The position numbers and the translations under genes are program-made. Below, one piece after another: positions 1 through 8,123 of a DNA stretch of 33,715 bases. Numbering within the stretch: the stretch's first letter is position 1; each line of letters opens with the position of its first letter. The notes under the pieces are model-generated. The model saw nothing but the letters and a program-made list of their open reading frames with translations, was not told the DNA's origin and ran no database searches. Source of the DNA: an uncultured Clostridium sp. (GTDB lineage: Bacteria > Bacillota > Clostridia > TANB77 > CAG-508); the NCBI GenBank assembly GCA_948471055.1, contig CAOKQZ010000023.1:1-33715 (forward strand), given 5' to 3'.

Positions 1-1849
1 CAATATATTGATAGAGTGGAATTAGCAAGAGCAACTGTAGCTATTGATAATTTAGGAATTGTTACTTTAGATAATTTGATAGAACAAATTTATCAAGATA
101 ACATTGTACCAAGGGGAAATATTACGAAATTAGATGAAATACAGGCGAAAATGGTAACAGTAGAAGGATATGAATTTATTATTACAGCAGATGATATTGA
201 ATACAAAGGAAATTCAGGAGAAAAAGGACAAGTAATTCCAGATTTAGTCGAAGGAATGATAGAAATTAGTAAAGAAACATGGAACCCAGATACACATACA
301 GCAAGTGTTAATATAACAAAAGGAGAAAGCGTAGCAGAAGCCTTAGAAATACAATACCAAGTAAATGCCTATGAAGAAGAAGGTTGGGTAACAGGGAATT
401 TTGTAAATAATCTAAAACATGGTGATACGGTATATGCAAGGCTATGGAATGGAATAAGAGGAGGCAAAGACTATGCAAGCCAAGAAATAAAAGATGGCAA
501 AAATCCAAAAGATGCTGTAATTACATGGACAAGTGCTACAACCTTAGCACTAGGGGATGATATAACAGCAAGCGTGGTTCTAAGAGATGACGAAAGTGGG
601 GTAAATGTAGCAAACAGTAAGTGGGAACTAACAACTTCGTCAACCACAACAGTAGGACTAGATGCAAGTAATTATAGCGGAAGTTTTACAGGAACAAGTA
701 CCACACAAACAATAACAACAACAAAAGTAGATTCGGGAACGTATTTCTTACATGTGTTAACACAAGATAATGCAGGAAATAAGATAGAAACAATATATCA
801 AACTGGAATAATAATAAACCAACCAGTAACAGGGATTAGTCTAAATAAGACGAGTACAACAATGCTAATAGGACAAACAGAAACATTGACTGCGACAATA
901 ACACCAACAACAGCAACGAATAAAAATATAACATGGAGTTCAAATAATACAGAGGTAGCAACAGTAAGTGATGGTGGAATAGTAACTGCAAAGCAATTAG
1001 GAAAAGCTATAATAACAGCGACAACTCAAGATGGAAATAAGATAGCGAGTTGTACAGTATCAGTAGTAATGCTAGCTCAAAATTTGAAGGCAGGAGATTA
1101 TATTAAATACGATACAGGAGTAAGTAGTGTTGGAGAAAATGGAGTAATTACATGTAGAGTGTTATATCCAGTAGATTCCGAATACGGCTTGCAAATTATA
1201 TCCGACAAAACTGTAGGAGAAGCATTTACGTTAGGTGGAATAACATGGGAAGAAGGAAAAACAGCATATAATGGAGCAATTGAAAGATTAAATAGCGAGG
1301 CACAAAAATATGTAAATACGAATTATGCATATGATGGGAGATGTGTAGGAAGTATACCAACTGTGCAAAATGGAATGTTTGTGAATAAAAATAAGATAAG
1401 AGATAGTGAAGGGAACATACGAGATACAATAGGGACAGTAACATTACCGATGAGTACATGGACAAGTTATACAAGACCAACAGGATGGACAAGTGACGAC
1501 ACAGGTTGTTACAATGAAGATACTAATTATATAATAGATAAAACAGCATTAGAAGGAGCCAATATATGCTCGAACACCGGTTGGTATTGGTTAGCCTCCC
1601 GTTATGTGTACGCGGCTCCTATGAAGAATGCCTCGGAAATTCGGGATGCGTATGGGTCGCTCCTTCGATGATGAAAATACCTTTGGGAGAACCCAGTTGT
1701 GTGGAATGTGGTCTGACGGTGGAGTGAGGGGCGTGTCGTACTCGTTCACAAACGGTCTTCGACCTTGTATATCTCTGAAATCTGATATTATAAAGATAAC
1801 AGGTGGAGATGGATTGAGTGAAGCGACTGCTTATACGATTGGATTATGA
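1..1849 (+). CDS. Exported Ig-like (Big_2) protein with DUF6273-like C-terminus, 5' partial, +1 shift at CGG 1642
   Basis: Frame 1 is open from base 1, so the gene starts left of the window; the GTG at 16 is not a convincing start. The first 30 or so residues resemble the stalk that follows a pilin-type membrane segment, but that segment is not in view. A bacterial Ig-like group 2 domain lies near 820-1075, with the pattern GISLNK, ITWSSNN, EVATVS, GIVTAK, GKAIIT. The end (about 1080-1849) has the WYWLASR and GLRPCISLKSDI signatures of DUF6273-like domains. Frame 1 stops at 1671, but the family's C-terminal half continues one base over to 1849. The switch fits the in-frame CGG at 1642-1644. 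Probably a cell-surface or secreted binding protein; ligand unknown. A second CGG at 1634 is out of frame and a less likely switch point. Base composition from 1570 to 1770 is clearly richer in G+C than the rest. Confidence 0.75.
1642..1644 (+). other. In-frame CGG, +1 recoding site 1
   Basis: Read in frame: ATT-CGG-GAT. Frame 0 runs into TGA at 1669. Skipping one base gives GGG-ATG-CGT and opens the frame to 1849, which carries the expected GLRPCISLKSD ending. It is the only in-frame CGG in the visible part of this gene. Confidence 0.7.
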
Positions 1850-1881
1850 TAGAGCGATGAGAATAAGATAGACTTATTATT

Positions 1882-1935
1882 TACCCAATGAAAAGTGTAT
1901 GAAAAATATGTCTTTTCATTGGGTATCATTTTTTT
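1882..1935 (+). terminator. Rho-independent terminator after the Ig-like gene
   Basis: A perfect 14-bp stem pairs 1882-1895 (TACCCAATGAAAAG) with 1912-1925. The loop is 16 nt and a T run follows at 1929-1935. It starts 33 bases after the stop at 1849, which supports 1849 and not 1671 as the true end of the gene. Confidence 0.9.
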
Positions 1936-2085
1936 AAAAAAATTTTTTAACCGACCAAAACCGTAGAGTTTCGACGAAATATTACAATTGTGTTACAAAA
2001 TATAGAGATAGAGAGATAGAGTGAGAAAAAAAGAGATATAGGCTTAAAAATACAAATAATTCAAACACACAAAAATAGACCCTCC

Positions 2086-2114
2086 TTGTTTAAAAAAGAT
2101 AGTTACGATAAAAT
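2086..2114 (+). promoter_or_regulatory. Possible sigma-A promoter for the M23 peptidase
   Basis: TTGTTT at 2086-2091 and TAAAAT at 2109-2114 are separated by 17 bases, about 100 bases upstream of the start codon. Each hexamer is one or two bases off consensus. In such AT-rich DNA a chance match is possible. Confidence 0.4.
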
Positions 2115-2213
2115 ACCAATAACAAACAAAGACAAGGAAAATAAGTAGGACATAGAAACACCAAGCTTTTTTTACGAATCCGAATGAAAAAATAAGGAGA
2201 GAAGAAAAGAAAA

Positions 2214-3206
2214 ATGAAAAAATTAATGATACATATACGAACCTCGATAAAAGTAATTTCCCTAATCGCAATTGCCATTGTTTTAATTATAGCAGGAATT
2301 GCCATGATTTATCAGCCAACCTATAGTGTAACCTATCAAGGTGAATTCATTGGCTACACAAAGGATAAAAGCAAACTACAAAGTAGAATTAACGACTACA
2401 TTGATAACGGAGATGGAGAAAACATTGCTTTTGTTCAAATCGAAGAAACACCAGAATATAGTTTATGCCTATTAAAAAAAGACATCAAGACCAATGATGA
2501 CGAAATATTTGAGATGGTAAAAAGTGCAGGAACCAATATTTATCGTTACTATGCGATTGTCGATTCAGAAGAAGAAAAACTATATGTAGCAACCTTTGAA
2601 GAAGCAGAACAAGCTGTACAAGGGTTAAAAGACAAAAACAGTAAAAATAAAGATACCATTACCATAAAAGAAAAATTTGAAAAAGAGCCAAAAGACATAG
2701 TAACCTCAGAAGAAGTTATTTCAAAACTATATGTAAAAGCAGAAGAAGTAAAACCAAAAGTAAACACTTCATCCGGAACTGTAAAATATGCCTCTGGCAC
2801 CAACCAAAGTAGTAAAAAAATTGCTATTGGAGTAAATCTAATAAAACCAATCTCAGGAACCGTTACTTCTCGTTTCGGTGGAAGATGGGGTTCTACTCAT
2901 AAAGGAATCGACATAGGAGCACCAAAAGGAACCAAAATTAAAGCAGCAGCAGCAGGAACCGTAGTTTCCTCTAGTACAGGCTATAATGGAGGATACGGAA
3001 ACTGTGTTGTTATCTCCCACGGAAATGGAGTAGAAACCGCATATGGACACTGTAGCGAACTATATGTAAAAAAAGGACAAAAAGTAGCACAAGGAGAAGT
3101 AATTGCAGCAGTAGGAAACACAGGACGTTCTTATGGAAATCACCTACACCTAGAAATTCGTGTAAATGGAGTAGCACAAAACCCACAAAATTATCTATAT
3201 AAATAA
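2214..3206 (+). CDS. Membrane-anchored M23 (LytM-type) peptidoglycan metallopeptidase
   Basis: 330 residues. A signal-anchor segment (about 12-33, rich in I, A and V) places the rest outside the cell. Residues 37-190 form a charged extracellular region of unrecognised fold. Residues about 212-327 are a zinc M23 endopeptidase domain with all metal and catalytic signatures: H229 and D233 in HKGIDIGAP, H279 in YGHCS, and H310/H312 in NHLHLEIR. Such enzymes cut peptide cross-links in peptidoglycan. With its full active site this one is expected to be catalytic, unlike degenerate LytM activators. An AAGGAGA ribosome site lies at 2194-2200, a rather long 13 bases before the ATG. Monocistronic: a terminator precedes it and a hairpin follows. 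No in-frame CGG. Confidence 0.9.
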   Translation: MKKLMIHIRTSIKVISLIAIAIVLIIAGIAMIYQPTYSVTYQGEFIGYTKDKSKLQSRINDYIDNGDGENIAFVQIEETPEYSLCLLKKDIKTNDDEIFEMVKSAGTNIYRYYAIVDSEEEKLYVATFEEAEQAVQGLKDKNSKNKDTITIKEKFEKEPKDIVTSEEVISKLYVKAEEVKPKVNTSSGTVKYASGTNQSSKKIAIGVNLIKPISGTVTSRFGGRWGSTHKGIDIGAPKGTKIKAAAAGTVVSSSTGYNGGYGNCVVISHGNGVETAYGHCSELYVKKGQKVAQGEVIAAVGNTGRSYGNHLHLEIRVNGVAQNPQNYLYK

Positions 3207-3210
3207 AATA

Positions 3211-3234
3211 GGGCGACCAACGGTCGCCCATTTG
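3211..3234 (+). terminator. Hairpin terminator after the M23 gene
   Basis: GGGCGACC (3211-3218) pairs perfectly with GGTCGCCC (3222-3229) over a 3-nt loop. A short, imperfect T stretch follows (ATTTGTT). It begins 4 bases after the stop codon. Confidence 0.7.
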
Positions 3235-3255
3235 TTATGCTACGAAGCAATACCC

Positions 3256-3282
3256 AAAAAAGGCCCCTTTACTTAAGGGGGC
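3256..3282 (-). terminator. Rho-independent terminator of mecA
   Basis: Read on the minus strand, GCCCCCTT and AAGGGGC form a stem around a short loop, followed by six T (the A run at 3256-3261 on the plus strand). It lies about 25 bases past the mecA stop. Confidence 0.75.
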
Positions 3283-3284
3283 TA

Positions 3285-3310
3285 TCGCCGGTAGGCGACT
3301 GGGGGTTCTA
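3285..3310. repeat. Small palindromic repeat next to mecA stop
   Basis: TCGCC-GGTA-GGCGA forms a hairpin at 3285-3298 and is followed by ACTGGGGGTTCT. A similar GGGGGTTCTT arm occurs in the palindrome at 12053-12096, so both may belong to one dispersed intergenic repeat family. The mecA stop codon lies inside it. Confidence 0.45.
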
Positions 3311-3934
3311 GCAAAAATACCTTAACCCATTACTAATTGCATTTTCTTTAAAAATCACCTTACCATATTCGGATAATTTATGTTCAAATAAATCCGAATC
3401 ATTTACAAAATGAGCAAATTCCGTAATCGATGAGGCAAACGATTTTAACAAATTCGTATTCATGCGAAGATTTTCTAATACAAGATAATAACGCTCCCCA
3501 TATTCATATAATTTTGCTTGGTCTAAAAAGTTCTCAATATGTACAAAAACATCATTTTTCAAAAATTCACAATACCCAATAAATTCATCAAACGAATCAA
3601 AGCAATAAATTGCTTTTTTCGAATCGATATGAGAGATTTTTCGTTTAATATTTAACTTCTTGGTTCGTCCCATATTTTTCCTATTTTCGTCTCCAATGCG
3701 AGTAACCGTTAAAATAAAATTCCCATTAGAAGTGGCTAAAGCTTCAATCATAACACGGTAATCCTCTGTTACAAAACCAACCTCTTTTTCCGCCTTTTCT
3801 AACATATCCAAAAACAAATCTTGGGATTCAATCGGATTTGACATAAACGAATGAAGGTCAATATCCTTTTCTTTTAAATCCTCTAAATTAAGTGTAATTC
3901 GAATTTTATCATCATTTAACTTTTCAATTTTCAT
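3308..3934 (-). CDS. mecA: MecA, adaptor protein of the ClpC protease
   Basis: 208 residues, normal for the family. MecA delivers substrates such as competence regulators to ClpCP for degradation in the cytoplasm. The N-terminus (MKIEKLNDDKIRITLNLEDL) is the typical substrate-binding start. The second half has the family pattern of FDSFDEFIGYCEFL, YYLVLE and the LSEYGKVIFKENAI ending. An upstream ATG at 3943 is in frame but only 2 bases from the ribosome site AGGAGG; the ATG at 3934 is 11 bases away and matches the family start, so I chose it. Transcribed alone from its own promoter and ended by the hairpin at 3256-3282. No in-frame CGG. Confidence 0.93.
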   Translation of the reverse strand: MKIEKLNDDKIRITLNLEDLKEKDIDLHSFMSNPIESQDLFLDMLEKAEKEVGFVTEDYRVMIEALATSNGNFILTVTRIGDENRKNMGRTKKLNIKRKISHIDSKKAIYCFDSFDEFIGYCEFLKNDVFVHIENFLDQAKLYEYGERYYLVLENLRMNTNLLKSFASSITEFAHFVNDSDLFEHKLSEYGKVIFKENAISNGLRYFC

Positions 3935-3970
3935 GAATTTCATTCCCTCCTGAAAATTTCCTCTAATCCT

Positions 3971-3999
3971 ATTATACTACAAATAAAACGTCTTGAAAA
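3971..3999 (-). promoter_or_regulatory. Probable mecA promoter
   Basis: On the minus strand TTTTCA (3994-3999) and a perfect TATAAT (3971-3976) are separated by 17 bases, about 40 bases upstream of the start codon. Confidence 0.55.
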
Positions 4000-4328
4000 G
4001 AAACAATTTTTGGTAATCCATTTTTTTATAAGACTTTATATTATATGAAGACAAAAACAAAATGGTACCAATCTCTGGATTGTTTATCAAAGACCTGTAA
4101 TAAAGTTCTATAATGTGTCCAAGATAATAACATTCCAGATTGTCGACTCACTGCGTCAAGAATTCTAAATCCATTATTTCTCCCTAGCGTAAAGGCATTT
4201 TACTTTCAAAAGATTTATCATGTAGAAATATGAATATAAAATCAAAATGGTACTAATACTATAGCATAAGAAAAACAAAAAGAAAAGAAAAATACACGAA
4301 AAAAAATAAAAAAATTGTGACGATGTCC
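4000..4328. other. Non-coding gap with one short direct repeat
   Basis: No credible gene in either direction. CAAAATGGTACCAAT at 4058-4072 recurs with one change at 4243-4257. The 170 bases between are less AT-biased than their surroundings and could be an old insertion remnant, but I recognise nothing in them. Confidence 0.4.
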
Positions 4329-4357
4329 TTGAAAAAAATCCCATATGCATATATAAT
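4329..4357 (+). promoter_or_regulatory. Sigma-A promoter of the radC-mreBCD cluster
   Basis: TTGAAA (4329-4334), 17 bases, TATAAT (4352-4357): near-perfect consensus. The first start codon is 52 bases downstream. No other strong promoter is seen before minC, so this probably drives the whole cluster. Confidence 0.85.
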
Positions 4358-4409
4358 ACTTAGGAAGTAAAAACCAAAAGAAAAAATGGAGTTTGAAAAG
4401 GAGAAAAAA

Positions 4410-4668
4410 ATGGCTACAAGAGAAAAAAACATATGGATTTTAATTATATTTATTTTATCAGGATTAGTAATTGGAGGGCTTTTAGGACAACTTGCTTCCC
4501 GGAGTCGATTTCCTTTGGTGGTTATCGTATGGGCAAGAATTTGGGCTTTCTAGTCCGCTTGTACTAGACTTAAGTATTATTAAATTAACCTTTGGGCTAC
4601 AACTAAAAATCAATATTGCAAGCATTATTGGTGTTGCTATTGCGATTTTTATTTACCGAAAAGTATAA
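4410..4668 (+). CDS. DUF4321-like small membrane protein, +1 shift at CGG 4500
   Basis: The ATG at 4410 has an ideal AAGGAG six bases upstream. Frame 0 gives a membrane segment (IWILIIFILSGLVIGGLLG) and then stops at TAG 4551. Skipping one base at the in-frame CGG 4500-4502 continues as VDFLWWLSYGQEFGLSSPLV, then a second hydrophobic segment ending in IYRKV at 4668. The result is 85 residues with two membrane segments, as I remember the DUF4321 family, which often neighbours radC and mreB in Clostridia. Function unknown. First gene of the cluster, 45 bases before radC. By standard rules it would be called a pseudogene; I read it as intact and recoded. Confidence 0.8.
4500..4502 (+). other. 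In-frame CGG, +1 recoding site 2
   Basis: TCC-CGG-AGT at codon 31. Dropping one C gives TCC-GGA-GTC and restores the DUF4321-like frame. It is the only in-frame CGG of the gene. Confidence 0.85.
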
Positions 4669-4713
4669 CAAAACTGAATGCAAAGAATAAGGAGAGGGAG
4701 AAAGGAAGGAAAT

Positions 4714-5475
4714 ATGAGTTTAAAAATGAAAGAACTCCCACTCTCAGAAAGACCTTATGAAAAAGCACAAATGTATGGAATCGGCAAGCTATCCGATTCA
4801 GAATTATTAGCAGTCATTATTAAATGCGGAACAAGAGAAGACACATCAATTGGTTTAGCACACAAAATTTTAAATTTAAACACCCTAGAAGAACAAGGCG
4901 ATTTATCGTTTTTACAAAATGTATCCATTGAAGAACTAACCCAAATTAAAGGAATCGGAACCGTAAAAGCAATTCAAATTTTGGCTGCCTGTGAACTTGC
5001 CAAACGAATGTCAAAACCAATTCATTCTACAAAAATTGTGATTAAAGAAACAAAAGATGTATCAAACTTATTAATGAACGAACTTCGTTATGAGAAACGA
5101 GAAGTTGTAAAACTATTAATCTTAAATGCCAAAAATATATTAGTAAAAAATATTAATATTACGCATGGTGGAACAAGTTTTGCAAGCATAGAACCTCATG
5201 TAATCTTAGCAGAACCAGTAAAAATGAATGCCCCCAAAATTGTACTAGTACACAATCACCCAAGTGGAGACTCTAAGCCATCAAGTGCAGATTTTAGAGT
5301 AACACAGCGTATTCGAGAATCTGCCGATGTTATGGGAATAGAACTAAAGGACCACATTATAATAGCAAATAGAGGTTGTACTAGTATTTTAGGAATTATG
5401 AGAGCACAACTAAGGAAGAAACTAGAAAAGGAAAGAAGAAAAGAGGAAAAAAGAAAAAGTAATAGAAGAGGATAA
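4714..5475 (+). CDS. radC: RadC/JAB-domain protein
   Basis: 253 residues from the ATG at 4714, which has AGGAAGG just upstream. The earlier ATG at 4678 lacks a ribosome site and would add a non-family Arg-rich stretch. Order: helix-hairpin-helix (about 64-92, EELTQIKGIGTVKA), then an Mpr1/Pad1-type (JAB) domain with HNHPSGD at H180/H182 and the later S and D of the metal motif (PSSAD). Despite the name, the family's role in DNA repair is unproven; related domains are metalloproteases or occur with mobile DNA. Two oddities: the acidic residue usual after the P-R of the HPREV/DPRDI segment is V here (EPHVIL), and the last 25 residues are a strongly basic tail beyond the usual end. Position next to mreB is typical. 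Confidence 0.9.
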   Translation: MSLKMKELPLSERPYEKAQMYGIGKLSDSELLAVIIKCGTREDTSIGLAHKILNLNTLEEQGDLSFLQNVSIEELTQIKGIGTVKAIQILAACELAKRMSKPIHSTKIVIKETKDVSNLLMNELRYEKREVVKLLILNAKNILVKNINITHGGTSFASIEPHVILAEPVKMNAPKIVLVHNHPSGDSKPSSADFRVTQRIRESADVMGIELKDHIIIANRGCTSILGIMRAQLRKKLEKERRKEEKRKSNRRG

Positions 5476-5545
5476 AAGAGAATGAGTTTGAAGACGGAAA
5501 AAGTCTAAAACGGATATACAGAAAGAGAAAGGAAGCGTTAATTTC

Positions 5546-6574
5546 ATGAAATTATTTGGAATTGGTCATAAAGATATTGGAATTGATTTAGGAACTGCCA
5601 ATATGTTAGTTACCCTAAAAGGAAAAGGAATTATTTTAAAAGAACCATCTGTGGTAGCCATCGATAAACGAACTGGCGAGATTGTTGCCACTGGTGTAGA
5701 AGCAAAAGAAATGTTAGGAAGAACACCAGAACAAATAAAAGCAGTACGTCCTCTAAAAGATGGCGTAATTGCGGACTTTACAGCTACACAACTAATGTTA
5801 CGAAACATTTTAGAAAAAGTTTGCAAACAATATAGTGTAGGAAAACCAAGAGTCGTTGTTGGCGTTCCTTCTGGGATTACCGAAGTAGAAGAAAGAGCTG
5901 TAAAAGAATCGGTTTTACAAGCAGGAGCAAAAGAAGTCTATTTAATCGAAGAACCAATGGCAGCAGCCATTGGAGCAGGTTTGGATGTTTCCGAACCAAG
6001 TGGAAGCATTGTTGTGGATATTGGAGGAGGAACCACAGAAGTTGCTGTAATCTCTCTAGGAGGAATTGTAGTTAGCTATTCTTTAAGAGTAGCAGGAGAC
6101 GAGCTAGATTCCGATATTGTAAACTATGTAAAAAAAGAATTAAATGTTGCTATTGGAGAAACCACGGCAGAAGAAATCAAAAAAGAAATTGGATGTGCCT
6201 TGCCACTTATGACAGAAACAAAAAAAGAAATACGAGGAAGAGACCTAAGTACTGGCTTACCAAAAAATGTCGATATTACTTCATCACAAATGCAAGAAGC
6301 AATGGAAGAATCCATTAGTGAAATTGTTGATATTATCAAAACAACCTTAGAAAAAACACCACCAGAATTGGCCTCCGACATTATGGAAAAAGGAATTGTA
6401 TTAGCAGGTGGAGGAGCCCTAATTCAAAACTTAGACAAGCTATTAAGTCAAAAAACAGGAATGCCAGTCTATGTAGCAACTGACCCATTAGACTGTGTGG
6501 TAAAAGGAACAGGAAAAACCTTAGAAGATTTAGATAGGCTAAAAAACGTGCTTATGAACGCACGAGGAAATTAA
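5546..6574 (+). CDS. mreB: MreB, actin-like rod-shape protein
   Basis: 342 residues, full length. It polymerises on the inner membrane face and guides the elongasome that builds side-wall peptidoglycan. Nucleotide-binding signatures are all present: IGIDLGTAN (phosphate 1), VVDIGGGTTEVAVISLG (phosphate 2), LAGGGALI (adenosine). The ribosome site is modest (AAGGAA, 11 bases before the ATG). It is 70 bases after radC and 15 before mreC, within one operon. No in-frame CGG. Confidence 0.97.
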   Translation: MKLFGIGHKDIGIDLGTANMLVTLKGKGIILKEPSVVAIDKRTGEIVATGVEAKEMLGRTPEQIKAVRPLKDGVIADFTATQLMLRNILEKVCKQYSVGKPRVVVGVPSGITEVEERAVKESVLQAGAKEVYLIEEPMAAAIGAGLDVSEPSGSIVVDIGGGTTEVAVISLGGIVVSYSLRVAGDELDSDIVNYVKKELNVAIGETTAEEIKKEIGCALPLMTETKKEIRGRDLSTGLPKNVDITSSQMQEAMEESISEIVDIIKTTLEKTPPELASDIMEKGIVLAGGGALIQNLDKLLSQKTGMPVYVATDPLDCVVKGTGKTLEDLDRLKNVLMNARGN

Positions 6575-6589
6575 GAGTAGGAGGAAAAC

Positions 6590-7402
6590 ATGTACCAAAA
6601 AAAGACTGGAATTGTAGGAATTATTATTACAGTGGTTATTTTAATTATTCTAGTGTTTGTTTCAAACTTAAACCTAGAAAACTTATCCTATCTTGAAAAT
6701 ATTGTTTCTACCGTTGTTATGCCAGTCCAAAATGGGTTAACCTACTTAAAAAACAAAATAACAGGAAACCAAACCTTTTTTGCAGATATTAATAATTTAC
6801 AAAAAGAAAATGAAGAACTAAAAAACAAAAATGCGGAATTAGAAAAAACTTTAAGAGAATTCGAAATGGTAAAAAGCGAAAATACGACACTAAAAGAATA
6901 TTTAAACTTAACCGAAAGTTATAGCCAATACCAAACAAAACCCGCCTATATTATTGATAAAGATTTTAGTAATTACAACAATGTGTTTGTCATTAACATT
7001 GGTGAAAAAGACGGAATAAAACCAAACATGACCGTCATTTCCGAAAAAGGACTAGTGGGATATGTCATTTCCACCACACATAGCACTTCAAAAGTACAAA
7101 CCATTATCGATACCGCTAGCACCGTAAGTACTACCCTATCTTCCTCAAAAGATAACCTAATTTGCAAAGGAACCCTAGAAGAAAGAGGAGTGCTAAAAGC
7201 TACCTATATTCCAACCACAGCAACCCTAGTTCCAGGAGACAAAATCGAAACTTCCGGAATGGGAGGAATATACGAAAAAGGAATTTATATAGGAACCGTA
7301 AAAAAAGTAATTGCCACAAAAAACATAGCCGACCGCTATGCCATCATCGAACCAGCCGTCGATTTCGACAAGGTAGACACCGTCCTAGTTATCACAAAAT
7401 AG
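6590..7402 (+). CDS. mreC: MreC, rod-shape scaffold protein
   Basis: 270 residues. One N-terminal membrane segment (about 7-26, GIVGIIITVVILIILVFVSN), a coiled coil (about 64-106, rich in E, K, N and L heptads), then the extracytoplasmic beta-barrel domain with YIIDKDFSNYNNVFVINIG, KGLVGYV and the GDKIETSGMGGIYEKGI signature. MreC links MreB to MreD and the transpeptidase. An AGGAGG site lies 6 bases before the ATG. Confidence 0.95.
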   Translation: MYQKKTGIVGIIITVVILIILVFVSNLNLENLSYLENIVSTVVMPVQNGLTYLKNKITGNQTFFADINNLQKENEELKNKNAELEKTLREFEMVKSENTTLKEYLNLTESYSQYQTKPAYIIDKDFSNYNNVFVINIGEKDGIKPNMTVISEKGLVGYVISTTHSTSKVQTIIDTASTVSTTLSSSKDNLICKGTLEERGVLKATYIPTTATLVPGDKIETSGMGGIYEKGIYIGTVKKVIATKNIADRYAIIEPAVDFDKVDTVLVITK

Positions 7403-7419
7403 AAAAGGAGGAAAATAAC

Positions 7420-7954
7420 ATGAAAAAAACCATTATCATCACAATCCTAATCATCGTATTTTTAATGTTATATTTCCTACAAACCAATTTCTTTAATTGG
7501 TTCACCATAAACGGAGTATCTCCCAATTTATTTATCCTATTTGTCCTATTTATTGGACTATTTGCTGGAAAACGACTAGGAATTCCTATGGGAATTGCAC
7601 TAGGACTAGCACTTGATTTTTTCATTAGCAAAAAAATCGGCATTTCCGGAATTATGTTAGGACTAACCGGAGCCGCACGGAGGAATTTTAAGCAAAAACT
7701 TCTCCAAAGACAGCCGTATCACCATTATTCTAATGACCGCCGCCATTACCCTTGCCTATGAAACAGGAACCTATCTATTAAATTACATCATTGTAGAAAG
7801 CACCATAGAAATCCTACCCTTCTTAAGAATCACACTATTAGAAATACTATACAATATTATTTTGGTAATTATCCTATACCCAATCCTACAAAAAACAGGA
7901 CATTACCTAGAAGAAACCTTCCACGAAAAACAAATACTAACGAGGTATTTCTGA
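7420..7954 (+). CDS. mreD: MreD, rod-shape membrane protein, +1 shift at CGG 7678
   Basis: The ATG at 7420 follows a strong AAGGAGG, 17 bases after mreC. Frame 0 gives three hydrophobic segments and then meets CGG at codon 87 (GCA-CGG-AGG). Beyond it frame 0 is non-family sequence ending at 7761. Skipping one base gives GILSKNFSKDSRITIILM and two or three more membrane segments to the stop at 7954. The result is a 177-residue, wholly hydrophobic protein of normal MreD length. MreD anchors the elongasome with MreC and is usually essential in rod-shaped bacteria, so a truly dead gene in an otherwise intact mre operon would be unexpected. Confidence 0.9.
7678..7680 (+). other. In-frame CGG, +1 recoding site 3
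   Basis: GCA-CGG-AGG in mreD. Reading GCA-(C)-GGA-GGA restores the family sequence. There is no homopolymer at the site, so it is not an obvious run-length error. Confidence 0.88.
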
Positions 7955-8002
7955 ATTCATAATTAAAAAATATATGTGTTTATATTATATACCACAATGC
8001 CA

Positions 8003-8077
8003 GTAGGGGTTGCATACCATGCAACCCGAAAACCAAAACACAACCAGCAAAAGGATTGCATACTATGCAACCCCTAC
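8003..8077. repeat. Palindromic element, GTAGGGG type, copy 1
   Basis: A 75-bp element with inverted ends: 8003-8027 (GTAGGGGTTGCATACC...) and 8053-8077 match in about 22 of 25 positions. Each end also folds on itself (TTGCAT-ACC-ATGCAA). It sits between mreD and the PBP gene with no U run. Size and structure suggest a non-autonomous mobile palindrome (MITE-like). Confidence 0.65.
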
Positions 8078-8123
8078 CGGCACAAAAATTAATATAGAAC
8101 CAAACCACAAAACAGGAGGTAAC

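Noticed and set aside
1634..1636. CGG at 1634 as the shift site of the Ig-like gene
   Set aside because: It is out of frame in frame 0 (TCG-GAA), while the CGG at 1642 is in frame like the other eight sites. The alternative cannot be fully excluded.
4500..4509. Shared slippery motif CGGAG as the frameshift signal
   Set aside because: Four sites read CGGAG, but the others are CGGGA, CGGAC, CGGGC, CGGTA and CGGGG, so no context beyond CGG is common to all.
7162..7761. Arg/Asn-rich 199-residue ORF overlapping mreC and mreD
   Set aside because: Its first part is mreC read out of frame; only the part from 7420 is genuine (the start of mreD).
8010..8123. Longer PBP2 starting at 8010
   Set aside because: This start lies inside the palindromic element and has no ribosome site; the ATG at 8124 has AGGAGGT at good distance and gives the family N-terminus.
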